A stretch of DNA of 64,000 nucleotides from Ambrosia x helenae (GCA_030844895.1 CM061226.1:50471608-50535607); one strand, 5' to 3'; positions 44,046 through 54,036 are shown, counted from the stretch's first letter. Numbers and translations are program-made. Notes: generated from the letters alone by a model not told the origin.

Positions 44046-45540
44046 ATGTCTGACGTCGACACCAGAAGTAAAAAGGATCCGGTTTGTATGGCTGATGCTC
44101 TGATTAAGTGGAGAAGGGAGTCGTTCAAGCAGTTTTTGGAGTTATATGAGATTCCGGCGAGTTGGGAGCCGACGTTGCCGGCCTACGGTGAGACCGTTTT
44201 AGATGCGGGTCCTGGTAGAATGGCGTTGTACGCTGCGCATTTCCAGTTGGCTGGTTTCCGGTTGCCGGCAACGAGGTTCGTTTGTGATTTGCTTCTTCGG
44301 TATGGGATCTATCTGACGCAGGTAACGCCGTTGCGGATGACCCGCATGGTTCATTTTGAATTCGTGTACTGCTCTCAAGGCATTGAACCGACGTTTCACA
44401 TGTTCAATGCTTTCTACCGGGTTACTCGTGGGGGTCCCCAATGGTTCTCTTTTACTCAACGGAGTAGGATTAAGCCGGTTGGGAATGAGCCTCCCCGCAG
44501 CATGCATGACTGGAAGTCGAAGTTCTTTTTCATTAGACAGGGTGTTGTTCCAGTGCCCTTACAGTGGTTGGCCATGTCCGCAAAGGCTAAGTTGAAGGAC
44601 TTCCCGTTACCAACTATGCTGACTTTGACTGGTATGACAAGATTACTCAGCAAGTTACATCTATAGAGATGGCGAATGTAAAGCCAAAGGCATTGTTGAT
44701 GGCGGGTGTTAGCCGCGTAGGGGGAAGGGCTGATCAGAATCCGCACTTCTACGTGAATGGTGAAGATATGCTTACTTCCTGCCGCTTGGCTAGTATTGTT
44801 GTTTATGCTCGTCTTATTTTGATTTTTGTTCCGCGTTTTAGAAAAAAGCTGCTTTTACTCCATTGTTTCGGGAGTCGATGGCGAGTTTGTGTGGGAGCCA
44901 CTCCGTGCAGGTGAGGAGCCCCTGGTGGAGCAATCGATCAAAAATTTTGTCCCCGTTAATGTGAAAGACTTTCCTGGACACACATTGATCCCAGGTGATG
45001 TCCCCATTAATCCTCAACCGCTAAATGCGATTTCCGCTAGCGGGGCTAATATTATGCTTATTTCCGATGACGAGTTTGAGGACGAGTCTTGCTCGTTGGC
45101 TCACCAAAGTCGGGCTTGTTCAGGTATTAGTGGCGGAGGCGGCTCATCTCGTCAACCACCCGCGTCTGGCGGAGCCAAGGTCAAGGGTGACTATGTGGAA
45201 GTTTTTAGCACGCCCCCTGTGTCGGGTCGTGCCAGCGGGGAGTCCGGGAGAGGTGGTCATGGTGCCGGAGAGAGGTTGAAGGATGTGATAACCATGATGG
45301 ATTCTTCCAAGCGGAAGGTGCCTGAGGAGGATTCACCCGCATCCAATTTGAAGGTTCGTTTGGTTGTGTCCCAAAAACGCCCCCGTTTGGCCTCTAAGAT
45401 TGTGAAAGAGGTTCAACCAGGTAAATTTTTGTAGATCACTTTCTGCTTTTTGTATTGGCATCCTCCTTTCTCTTATTGTGTTCTTTCCATTGTCATAGGT
45501 GCCCCTCTTTTCTTTCCAGGTGGGCCAAAGTTATCTGAAG
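44046..45540 (+). pseudogene. Tat-B antisense ORF (plant gypsy-type transposon domain), broken
   Basis: Starts at ATG 44046 (MSDVDTRSKKDP). The first 200 codons resemble the 'putative gypsy type transposon' domain found in the extra ORFs of Tat/Ogre elements (FRLPATRFVCDLLLRYGI, GIEPTFHMFNAFYRV). A single-base frame change occurs near 44620, after which DFDWYDKITQQV continues. A likely intron follows (donor near 44793, acceptor TTTTAG before about 44843). A long second exon (about 44843-45429) is rich in Gly/Ser/Arg, and a further intron (GTAAAT to TTTCCAG, about 45421-45520) follows. The coding sequence then runs into the integrase remnant near 45540, so its C terminus is lost. The product's function is unknown. 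Confidence 0.65.
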
Positions 45541-46484
45541 TATCCGGCTCTTGCGGAGTATTTTGACTGCATCCACGTGCATGCCTGGCTAATAATATCC
45601 CGCATTCATGAGTTTTGCCACCACCATGCATGGGCCTGCGTGTAAGCCGCAAATTCCTTCATGTATCCCTTTGACTAGGAACGTTGCGTCTTCTGGGTCA
45701 ACACACCTTAAAAGGGGTCCCAAATATGATCGTCGGTACAGCGTGCCCTCTGAGACCTGATAGTGCATGGCCTTGTGTTGGATTTTCCACGCTTCCAGCT
45801 TGTCGCTGGGAAGAGTCCCGCTTGTTAGATAAGCGACTATCGGGGTCAGGATGGCGTACCCACTTGTATGACGTTGACTTGATGAGCGGACACGGAGGGT
45901 GTGTTTAGGACCTCGACTCTGACTTCTTTTGCCATATGCTCGAAGACGGTTGCCGCCATTTTGCTCAATGCGTCTGCGGGTTTGTTCTCGCTTCCGTTGA
46001 TGTGGAGAATTTTGCAATACTTGTATCGCTGCATGAGCTTCTTAGTTTGCTCGAGATACAGGGCCATCTTGTTGTCTCGGGCTTCATACTTGCCTTCCAC
46101 TTGAGCTGCGACGAGCATGGAATCCACATGTGCTTCAAGAAAGCGGGCGCCCATTTTGTCTGCTATTCAAAGACCCGCGAGTAGCGCCTCGTACTCCGCT
46201 TCATTGTTTGTACTTTCAAAGTTCAGGCGGATAGCGTATGTGAATTCTGCACCGTCGGGGCTGATTAACCGTAGACCCGCCCCCGCTCCATCATCGCTTT
46301 TGGCGCCGTCGGTGTACAGCAACCACTTGTCTGTTCGACTGTTGGAGGCGGGGGATCTTGTTCTACTAGGCATTCTGCTACTTTGTCTGCGGGGACCTCT
46401 GTGGCAAAGTCTGCTAGGACTTGTCCCTTGATAGCTGGCCTTGGCTTGTAGAAGATGTTGTGCTCTCTCAGTTCTATTGCCCAC
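45541..46484 (-). pseudogene. Tat-B archaeal-type RNase H and start of integrase
   Basis: Minus strand: LLYTDGAKSDDGAGAG, FESTNNEAEYEALLAGL, HVDSMLVAAQVEG and NKPADALSKMA form the archaeal-type RNase H. Next come LYRRSYLGPLLRCVDPED and IHEGICGLHAGP, which lead into the integrase zinc finger. A TAG after NAGYY (near 45589) replaces the expected Trp codon. The catalytic core of integrase is missing: sequence changes at about 45540 to the antisense ORF end. Additional stops lie near 46167 and 45846. Confidence 0.8.
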
Positions 46485-47743
46485 TTTGCTAATCTTCCAG
46501 AAAGTTCTGGCTTCTTGAGGACATCACTTATGCGGTAGTCCGTGAGCACATTTATCGGGTGCCCTTGGAAGCACCGCCTTAGACGTCGCGAGGCATGAAC
46601 TAAAGCCAACACCAGTTTCTCCATGACTGAGTAGCGTGTTTCCGCTTCCAGGAGTGTGCGACTGACGTAGTAGATGGGTGTTTGAACTCCTTTCCGATCG
46701 ACTAGTAGGACCGCGCCGACTGCCTTATCCAACACCGCCAGGTATAACGTGAGCGGCTCCTTAGGACGCGGTGCTGTCAACGTTGGTAAGTTCATGAGGC
46801 ATTTCTTCATGTCTTGAAATGCAGTTTCTGCTTCTGGTGTCCACCGGAAGCTTGTTTTCTTTAAGCAATTCCTGAGTGTGCCGACGAAGGGGAACGGCTT
46901 GGATGCATAATTGGATAAGAAGCAGTTCAAGGCAACGAGACAACCCATTAAGGTTTGCACTTCCTTGACTGACGCGGGTGATGGCATCCGCTCTATCGCC
47001 TGTACCTTTTCCGGGTTCACTCGGAAACCATCCTTCGTTACTATGACACCCAGGAACTTGCCCTCTTCCATACCGAAGGAGCATTTGCTCGGGTTTAGCT
47101 TCATGCGGACATTGCGCAACTATTCGAATGTCTTCTGTATGTCAACCAGCATTCAGTCCTCTTCTACACTTTTGATTATGAGATCGTCGACATATACCTC
47201 CAGGTTGACGCTGATCTGTTTTGCGAATACCGAGTCCATGAGGCGTTGGTATGTGGCTCCTGCGTTTTTGAGCCCGAAGGGCATCTTTGTGTAGCAGAAG
47301 GTGCCCATGTCTGTCCTGAATGCTGTTTTATCCTCGTCCCTTTTTGCCATTTGGATTTGGTGATACCCCTTGTAGGCGTCAAGGAAACATTTGAATCGAA
47401 ATGGTGCCAGGGAATCAACTTTCAAATCTATTTCTGGGAGTGGGTAACAATCCTTCGGGCATGCTTTGTTCAGGTCCTTATAGTCGACACACATCCGCCA
47501 TCCACCGTTGGCCTTTCCAACCATGACGGGGTTGGCTACCCATGTTTGGTATTTGACTGGGCGGAGTATGCCTGCATTCAAAAGTTCTGTGACCTGTTCA
47601 TTCATTGCCTTGGTTTTTTCTGGACCCATGCTCCTTTTCTTCTGCACCACCGGTTCTACCGACTTATACATGGCCAGTTTGTGTTCCGCAATCTCGTGGG
47701 GTACTCCCACCATGTCCGCGGGTTGCCAGGCAAAGACATCCAT
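46265..47743 (-). pseudogene. Tat-B reverse transcriptase and RNase H
   Basis: RT begins at about 47743 (MDVFAWQPADMVG), with KANGGWRMCVDYKDLNKACP, FLDAYKGYHQIQMA, KMPFGLKNAGATYQRLMD and the catalytic YVDDLIIKS near 47180. A stop near 47120-47153 separates it from the connection/RNase H part (47119-46265), which has LNPSKCSFGMEEGKFLG, PLTLYLAVLDKAVGAVL and PIYYVSRTL. Active-site residues are present but the frame is broken. Confidence 0.85.
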
Positions 47744-47861
47744 GTTTTTAATGGGTCCGCACTGTGTCAGAGAGTGCGGGTCCGATGGTGATTGTTTATT
47801 CCGGGAAGCTAGGGTTGAGTACCCATTTCTCTGGTTCTGTCGGGGTTGACTTCTTAGCGGA

Positions 47862-48368
47862 CTACACTGGTTTGGAGGCCTCTGTGGTGTGACACTGACG
47901 GTTTCCTCGAATGAATGCTATGCCGTCGCGGGTCGGGAATCCGACCATCTGATGAGGTGTGGAGGCGTTGCTGTTAAACTTGGCTAGGCCTTGCCTTCCG
48001 ATTAATATGTCATGTGATGAGTTGACTGGGAGCACCATAAATTCGCATTCTTCTGTTCGGGACAACTTCCCATTCGACAAAGTTACGGGGAACGTGATAA
48101 CGCCTCGCGGCATTATTGATTCATGGATGAATCCTGATATTGGTTCGGCGACCAGGACTAGGTGATTCTTGTTTGACTCATCGAGCTGGTTGAAACACTG
48201 GTCGTACATGATGTCAGCACTGCTTCCTGGATCTAGGAACATGTAAGGAGTATGGTAGTGACCGAAGACCCCCGTGATGATGAGTGGAGACGTGGAGGAG
48301 GCCCCTCCCTTGACGGTGGACAGGATAGCTGGTTGTTCCTTCCATGAGTCATCTGTTGCATCTGTCAA
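47862..48368 (-). pseudogene. Tat-B protease domain
   Basis: Minus-strand frame of about 168 codons with FLDPGSSADIMYD, VTFP-type strands and HDILIGRQGLAKFN. The retroviral-type aspartic protease active site is normally D-T/S-G; here the residue after the Asp is Pro (DPG), which should abolish activity. It lies between gag and RT as expected. Confidence 0.75.
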
Positions 48369-48383
48369 TGATCGCTTGTTTCG

Positions 48384-49930
48384 TCAGTGCCCGACTGTTC
48401 CTCTGTTTGTCATATGGCAGCTGTGTCTGGGTGCGCGATCGATCGTATGCGTTTGTAGGTTACGTATCCGCTTGTTCGGTCCATCCCCGCGATCGTCATT
48501 TTCGCGCCCGCGACCATTACTTTGTACGTTTTTTACCAGATGTCCCAACTGTCCAGATTTTAAAGCCATCTCCATCTCCATTTTTAAACTGTAACAGTTA
48601 TCTGTGTTGTGCCCGAAGTCGTTATGGTAGTCACGTCGCTTGCTTGTGTCGACATGTCTCCGCTTGCCTAGCGGGCGGGGCTCTTTGAAGTTGTGGTGTT
48701 CTGTGGCGAGCACCGGCGATGGCGTCTTGGTCAATGGCATCCATTTGATGTTTTTCTTTGAGCCTCCACACGTATCGCGGTTATGTTTGCTGTTGATGAT
48801 GTGACGTGCGTCCTGTTGCGCGGAGTACTTGCCTTCTTCTGCGGATCTGGAAATGCGTGACCAGACGGATTGTTTACCCTTGTCTCTGCGGCCGCCATGG
48901 TTTCCGGAATACTGATGCTGGCGGGAATGACGGAAGGATTTTTCTGACGAGGCGTAAATTTTTGCCGCCTTGATGACCTCGTCCCACGAATCGGGAATTC
49001 CGTCTTTTCTGGTGAGGCACTTCATGAGGTCATCGTGATTGACCCCGTGAATGAACGCCGCGCGCGTGAGCTCTTCACCGCACCCTCTTTGCATTGCTTC
49101 CCGCGTATAGCGGGTGATGTAATCCTCAACCGATTTTGTGTCCCTCCGGGCACAGAGCAGGATATGAGCTTTATCCTTCTTATGCTTCCTCTGGTGAGAG
49201 AAGTGCCACGAAAATTTGGACAACAGGTCATCGAAGTCGAGGATACCGCCGACCGGGAGATTGTCGAACCACACCCTGGCTGCACCTGTCAAGGTTTGTG
49301 CAAAGAGGTGGCACCATACTTGCATTGGTCAGTTCTGACTAGGGCGACGCGGGCGCATAATTTAGATTTTTCTGCGAGATCTTTCGGTCGGTATGGCTTG
49401 ACTAAGTCGTCATCACCCTCCGTGTGTGAACTGGATTCATAGCCATCCTCTTCGTCGGTGGGAGCGTGGCCCTGGCTGCGGGAGCCTTTCCCGCGGCCTC
49501 CGCTACGACTCCCGGCTGTATTATCCCTTTGAGAACGACTAATTGTTTTATTTTTGTTTGTTGCCCCTTGAACCTTGTTGTTGGCGTCGAAGTTGAGTGT
49601 CTTCTGAACTCGCTGTTGTACTTGTTGCATTACTCTTTTTTGATAACCTGCGGTGAGCCGTGCTTGCTGTTTGAAGAGCCATTCATCTGGGTCTTCTTCC
49701 TCGTTGGCCTCGTCATCCTCGAGGTTAACAGTTTTTTATTGGTAGTTTGGCCGACACCAATCCTTCTAACTGGTCTGTGTGCTACCTTGGTGACGGTGGC
49801 TGGAGGTGTTCCCTCCGTTTCTGCCTCGTCGTCATCCTCAATGATAGGTTCATCGGGGTCCTTTCGTGGAGCTTCTTCGTTCTTAATTTTTCTAGCTGAA
49901 AGATTGGAAAAGATTTTTGCTCTAGCCGGT
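48384..49930 (-). pseudogene. Tat-B gag, frameshifted
   Basis: Three consecutive minus-strand segments. An acidic N-terminal part (about 49930-49630) comes first, then a segment with GSRSGGRGKGSRSQG and acidic repeats (49630-49289). The gag core (49325-48384) carries RVWFDNLPVGGILDF, SVEDYITRYTREAM and a poorly preserved C-terminal Cys/His region. No convincing ATG is seen at the very start; the frame opens with TTG inside the primer site. Frame changes between segments make it inactive. Confidence 0.75.
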
Positions 49931-49943
49931 ACGGATGGCGCCA
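49931..49943 (-). other. Tat-B primer binding site (TGGCGCC type)
   Basis: Minus-strand TGGCGCCATCCGT, one base from the 5' LTR edge at 49945; identical to Tat-A. The tRNA is not identified. Confidence 0.75.
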
Positions 49944-49944
49944 A

Positions 49945-50212
49945 TGAAGAAACAAAAGTCTAACCTTCTGGATAGGCGGTTAAACTCGTCTCTACAGATC
50001 GGATCCTTCGCAAGAACGAATGACTCTCTGCCGATTGGAGACCTGAAATAACACAACACACCGATGTGGGGCGACCGCCTCGAATCCCAAAGGAATCTAC
50101 TTAGCAGACACAAAAACATAATCGGCCTTAGTGTGTTCTTCAGGGGTTTCTGAATGGCCTATTCAAGGAGACGAAGTGCTCCTTAAATAGGTTCCACACG
50201 GGCCTCAACATC
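49945..50212 (-). repeat. Tat-B 5' LTR, TATA-side part
   Basis: Matches 42668-42935. It includes the putative TATA box (minus-strand TATTTAAG at 50182-50189). Homology to the other LTR ends at CAACATC (50212), where the 5S array begins. Confidence 0.9.
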
Positions 50213-50440
50213 GTTAACATGCCTCGACATATACCGTCGCCCGTGCTCCCCCGTTCCCGCTCACGGGCGCACCGTAGGCCCGCTGCGTCGACCACGGTCA
50301 CCCGGACGCAACGTGGCCCGGTCAACGCGTTTGCTCCAAAAGAAATTAATCCGTGATACCGGACGACCACCTTTAGGCCCGGGAGTGCCGTCTCACGAAG
50401 TTTTATTATCAAAAAAATTAAAAAATAAAAAATCGAAAAC

Positions 50441-50560
50441 GGGGTTGCAACACGAGGACCTCCCAGGGAGTCACCCATCCTAGTACTACTCTCGCCCAAG
50501 AACGCTTAACTGTGGCGTTCTAATGGGACCCGGTGTATTAGTGCTGGTATGATCGCAACC
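50441..50560 (-). rRNA. 5S rRNA gene copy 1
   Basis: Minus strand begins GGTTGCGATCATACCAGCAC and ends TGTTGCAACCCC, 120 nt. It matches the plant 5S form throughout but has several changes in the region around 50500-50540 (GAACGCCACAGTT where other copies read GAACTCCGCAGTT). A T-rich run follows the 3' end. Confidence 0.9.
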
Positions 50561-50915
50561 GAAATAATACCACCACTTTATTCTTTTATCCCTTTCCTCA
50601 CCTTGGCTACTTGGTCACTAACCATCACCCGTAGGCCCGTTTCGACGCATACGATCGCCCGGACGCTCCACGTGTCCACCTTTCACGCTACCGGGCACCC
50701 CGTTAGCATGCCTCGACATATACCGTCGCCCGTGCTTCCCCCGTTCCCGCTCCCGGGCGCACCGTAGACCCGCTGCGTCGACCACGGTCACCCGGACGCT
50801 CCGTGGCCCGGTCAACGCGTTTGCTCCAAAAGAAATTAATCCGTGACACCGGACGACCACCTTTAGGCCCGGGAGTGCCGTCTCACGAAGTTTTATTATC
50901 AAAAAAATCTAAAAA

Positions 50916-51035
50916 GGGGTTGCAACACGAGGACTTCCTAGGGGGTCACCCATCCTAGTACTACTCTCGCCCAAGCACGCTTAATGCGGAGTTCTGATGG
51001 GATCCGATGCATTAGTGCTGGTATGATCACAACCG
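50916..51035 (-). rRNA. 5S rRNA gene copy 2
   Basis: Full-length. The 5' end reads TGTGATCATACC, a change from TGCGATC. There is a small deletion around 50982-50990 (CTTAATGCGGAG) within the internal promoter region, so activity is doubtful. Confidence 0.9.
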
Positions 51036-51404
51036 AAATAATACTACCACTTTATTCTTTTATCCCTTTCCTCACCTTGGCTACTTGGTCACTAACCATC
51101 ACCCGTAGGCCCGTTTCGACGCATACGATCGCCCGGACGCTCCACGTGTCCACCTTTCACGCTACCGGGCACACTGTTAGCATGCCTCGACATATACCGT
51201 CGCCCGTGCTCCCCCCGTTCCCGCTCCCGGGCGCATTGTAGGCCTGCTGCGTCGACCACGGTCACCCCAACGCTCCGTGGCCCGGTCAACGCGTTTGCTC
51301 CAAAAGAAATTAATCTGTGACACCAGACGACCACCTTTAGACCCGGGAGTGCCGTCTCACGAAGTTTTATTATCAAAAAAATTAAAAAATAAAAAATCTA
51401 AAAA

Positions 51405-51524
51405 GGGGTTGCAACACGAGGACTTCCTAGGGGGTCAACCATCCTAGTACTACTCTCGCCCAAGCACGCTTAACTGCGGAGTTCTGATGGAATCCAGTGC
51501 ATTAGTGCTGGTATGATCGCAACA
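51405..51524 (-). rRNA. 5S rRNA gene copy 3
   Basis: Full-length. One change in the C-box side (GGTTGACC for GGGTGACC) and one near the 5' third (CTGGATTCCATC for CCGGATCCCATC). Confidence 0.9.
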
Positions 51525-51895
51525 GAAATAATACCACCACTTTATTCTTTTTTCCCTTTCCTCACCTTGGCTACTTGGTCACTAACCATCATCCGTAGGC
51601 CCGTTTCGACGCATACGATCGCCCGGACGCTCCACGTGTCCACCTTTCACGCTACCGGGCACACCGTTAGCATGCCTCGACATATACCGTCGCCCGTGCT
51701 CCCCCCCGTTCCCACTCCCGGGCGTACCGTAGGCCCGCTACGTCGACCATGGTCACCCGGACGCTCCGTGGCCCGGTCAACGCGTTTGCTCCAAAAGAAA
51801 TGAATTCGTGACACCGGACGACCACCTTTAGGCCCGGGAGTACCGTCTCACGAAGTTTTATTATTAAAAAAGATAAAAAATAAAAAATCTAAAAA

Positions 51896-52015
51896 GGGGT
51901 TGCAACACGAGGACTTCCCAAGGAGTCCCCCATCCTAGTACTTCTCTCGCCCAAGCACGCTTAACTGCGGAGTTCTGATGGGAGCCGGTGCATTAGTGCT
52001 GTTATGATCGCAACA
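51896..52015 (-). rRNA. 5S rRNA gene copy 4
   Basis: Full-length with changes GGGGGAC for GGGTGAC, AGAAGTACT for AGTAGTACT, CGGCTCCCATC for CGGATCCCATC, and ATAACAGC for ATACCAGC near the 5' end. Confidence 0.9.
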
Positions 52016-52376
52016 GAAATAATACCACCACTTTATTCTTTTATCCCTTTCCTCACCTTGGCTACTTGGTCACTAACCATCACCCGTAGGCCCGTTTCGA
52101 CGCATACGATCGCCCGAACGCTCCACGTGTCCACCTTTCACGCTACCGGGCACACCGTTAACATGCCTCGACATAAACCGTCGCCCGTGTCCCCCCGTTC
52201 CCACTCCCGGGCTCACCGTAGGCCCGCTGCATCGACCATGGTCACCCGGCGCTCCGTGGCCCGGTCAACGCGTTTGCTCCAAAAGAAATTAATCTGTGAC
52301 ACCGGACGACCACCTTTAGGCCCGTGAGTGCCGTCTCACGAAGTTTTATTATCAAAAAAAATAAAAAATCTAAAAA

Positions 52377-52497
52377 GGTGTTGCAACACGAGGACTTCCC
52401 AGGGGGTCACCCATCCTAGTACTACTCTCGCCCCAAGCACGCTTAACTGCGGAGTTCTGATGAGATCCGGTGCATTAGTGCTGGTATGATCGCAACA
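52377..52497 (-). rRNA. 5S rRNA gene copy 5
   Basis: Full-length, with one extra base in the GGGGCGAG stretch (TTGGGGCGAG for TTGGGCGAG) and CACC at its 3' end instead of CCCC. It is otherwise close to the consensus of the array. Confidence 0.9.
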
Positions 52498-52870
52498 GAA
52501 ATAATACCACCACTTTATTATTTTATCCCTTTCCTCACCTTGGCTACTTGGTCACTAACCATCACCCGTAGGCCCGTTTCGACGCATACGATCGCGCGGA
52601 CGCTCCACGTGTCCACCTTTCACGCTACCGGGCACACCGTTAGCATGCCTCGACATATACCGTCGCCCGTGCTTCCCCCGTTCCCGCTCCCGGGCGCACC
52701 GTAGGCCCGCTGCGTCGACCACGGTCACCTGGATGCTCCGTGGCCCGGTTAACGCATTTGCTCCAAAAGAAATTAATCCGTGACACCGGACGACCACCTT
52801 TAGGCCCGAGAGTGCCGTCTCACGAAGTTTTATTATCAAAAAAATTAAAAAATAAAAAAAAATCTAAAAA

Positions 52871-52990
52871 GATGTTGCAACACGAGGACTTCCCAGGGGG
52901 TCACCCATCCTAGTACTACACTCGCCCACGCATGCTTAACTGCGGAGTTCTGATAGGATCCGGTGCATTAGTGCTGGTTTGATCGCAACA
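52871..52990 (-). rRNA. 5S rRNA gene copy 6
   Basis: Full-length but the most altered: AAACCAGC for ATACCAGC at the 5' end, GCATGCGTGGGCGAGTGTAG for the usual GCGTGCTTGGGCGAGAGTAG, and CATC at the 3' end. Confidence 0.9.
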
Positions 52991-53360
52991 GAAATAATAC
53001 CACCACTTTATTCTTTTATCCCTTTCTTCACCTTGGCTACTTGGTCACTAACCATCACCCGTAGGCCCGTTTCGACGCATACGATCGCCCAGACGCTCCA
53101 CGTGTCCACCTTTCACGCTATCGGGCACATCGTTAGCATGCCTCGACATATACCGTCACCCGTGCTCCCCCCGTTCCCACTCCCGGGCGCACCGTAGGCC
53201 CGCTGCGTCGACCACGGTCACCCGTACGCTCCGTGGCCCGGTCTACGCATTTGCTCCAAAAGAAATTAATCCGTGACACCGGACGACCACCTTTAGGCCC
53301 GGGAGTGTCGTCTCACGAAATTTTATTATCAAAAAAATTAAAAAATAAAAAATCTAAAAA

Positions 53361-53436
53361 GGGGTTGCAACACGAGGACTTCCCATTGGGTCACCCATCC
53401 TAGTACTACTCTCGCCCAAGCACGCTTAACTGCGGA
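53361..53436 (-). rRNA. 5S rRNA gene copy 7, truncated
   Basis: Only the 3' 76 nt are present; the 5' part (A-box side) is lost at the junction with the LTR at 53436. Without its 5' promoter part it should not be transcribed from its own start. Confidence 0.9.
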
Positions 53437-53448
53437 ACCTATTTAAGG
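53436..53448 (+). other. Inverted LTR filler at the 5S/LTR junction
   Basis: AACCTATTTAAGG here is the exact reverse complement of CCTTAAATAGGTT in the LTR (42904-42916 and 50181-50193). It lies between the cut 5S gene and resumption of the LTR at GGCC (53447). A 20-bp LTR segment (42936-42955 in the other copy) is missing at this site. Confidence 0.85.
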
Positions 53449-54036
53449 CCAAGACCCAGTTAAGGGCTTGCCTCTACATCGGCCCAAGATTAGGCCCAAT
53501 AAGACATAATATACGACAGGTAATAAATCATAGAGAATGTTCATACCGTTTCCTCTGACGTGGCATCGCATGATTGGCCACAGGTCTGATCGGATATGAT
53601 TGGCTGCCGAGTGTACTATTGTCTCCTCTGCAGGCCTTTGTTAGTGGAGATCTTTGTTGAGGTGGTCCCAAGCATTTTCATTGGCTAAGCGTGCAAGATG
53701 TGTACTATTTGTCTCCTGCGGGTTTGTCCGGGACACGTGTAATTCTCCTGTTGGTTGATCGTGCAACATGCTCCTTGCCACACGTCGTCGGACTCTGATT
53801 GGCTCATACCGTATTGTACGATCGTGCCGGTTATCGCCACGTGTACCCTTCTGGTTTCGCTCTCTGAGCCACGGCGGGCGTTGGTAGCGCACCCGCCGTA
53901 TGGCGGGCGTAATCCGCCATGTTGGTTCTGCCCCTGGCTAATCTGTTGGAGTCTTTTGGGCTCTGTGGCCCTGTTCCGGTCTTTGGGCCGAAGCCTCGGG
54001 TAGGGGCCCAAGTAAATTTGGGTCCCTACCCCTTCA
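53447..54036 (-). repeat. Tat-B 5' LTR, outer part
   Basis: Matches about 42956-43532, then continues CCCTACCCCTTCA to the element end, followed by CAAAT (54037-54041). Confidence 0.9.

Larger units (their letters stand above)
50213..53436 (-). repeat. 5S rDNA tandem array inside the Tat-B LTR
   Basis: About 6.6 units with a period of 474-494 bp. Each is a 5S rRNA gene on the minus strand plus a GC-rich spacer of about 370 bp. Short reading frames of about 72-107 codons in the spacers recur only because the unit recurs. The array begins inside a spacer (GTTAACATGCCTCGAC) and ends inside a gene (CTGCGGA). The spacer carries A/T runs after each gene (T runs on the minus strand, a Pol III terminator) and AT-rich sequence with a conserved TTATTTC before each gene. 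Confidence 0.95.
42668..54036 (-). mobile_element. Tat-B: Ty3/gypsy Tat-lineage element with antisense ORF and a 5S array in its 5' LTR
   Basis: Ends TGAAGAAAC...CCCCTTCA on the plus strand, flanked by CAAAT at 42663-42667 and 54037-54041. Reading leftward from the right end: 5' LTR (interrupted by 5S genes), primer site, gag, protease, RT, RNase H, archaeal-type RNase H, integrase start. Then comes an antisense ORF on the plus strand, and the 3' LTR at the left. The integrase core is deleted, so the copy is non-autonomous. Stops and frameshifts occur in gag and pol. Confidence 0.9.

Noticed and set aside
50549..53197. Repeated frames of 72-107 codons (MIATEIIPPLYSF... and minus-strand MIIKLRETALPG...) as a tandem gene family
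   Set aside because: They recur only because the 5S unit recurs. They cover part of the 5S gene and spacer and have no domain.
50213..53436. The 490-bp tandem repeat as an ordinary satellite or a CRISPR-like array
   Set aside because: Each unit holds a recognisable 120-nt plant 5S rRNA gene; period and divergence fit 5S rDNA.
50213..53436. Tat-B being a Cassandra-type element (5S-derived LTR)
   Set aside because: Cassandra has a single 5S-like sequence within a short LTR and no coding. Here the array is in only one LTR and has several full units with spacers.
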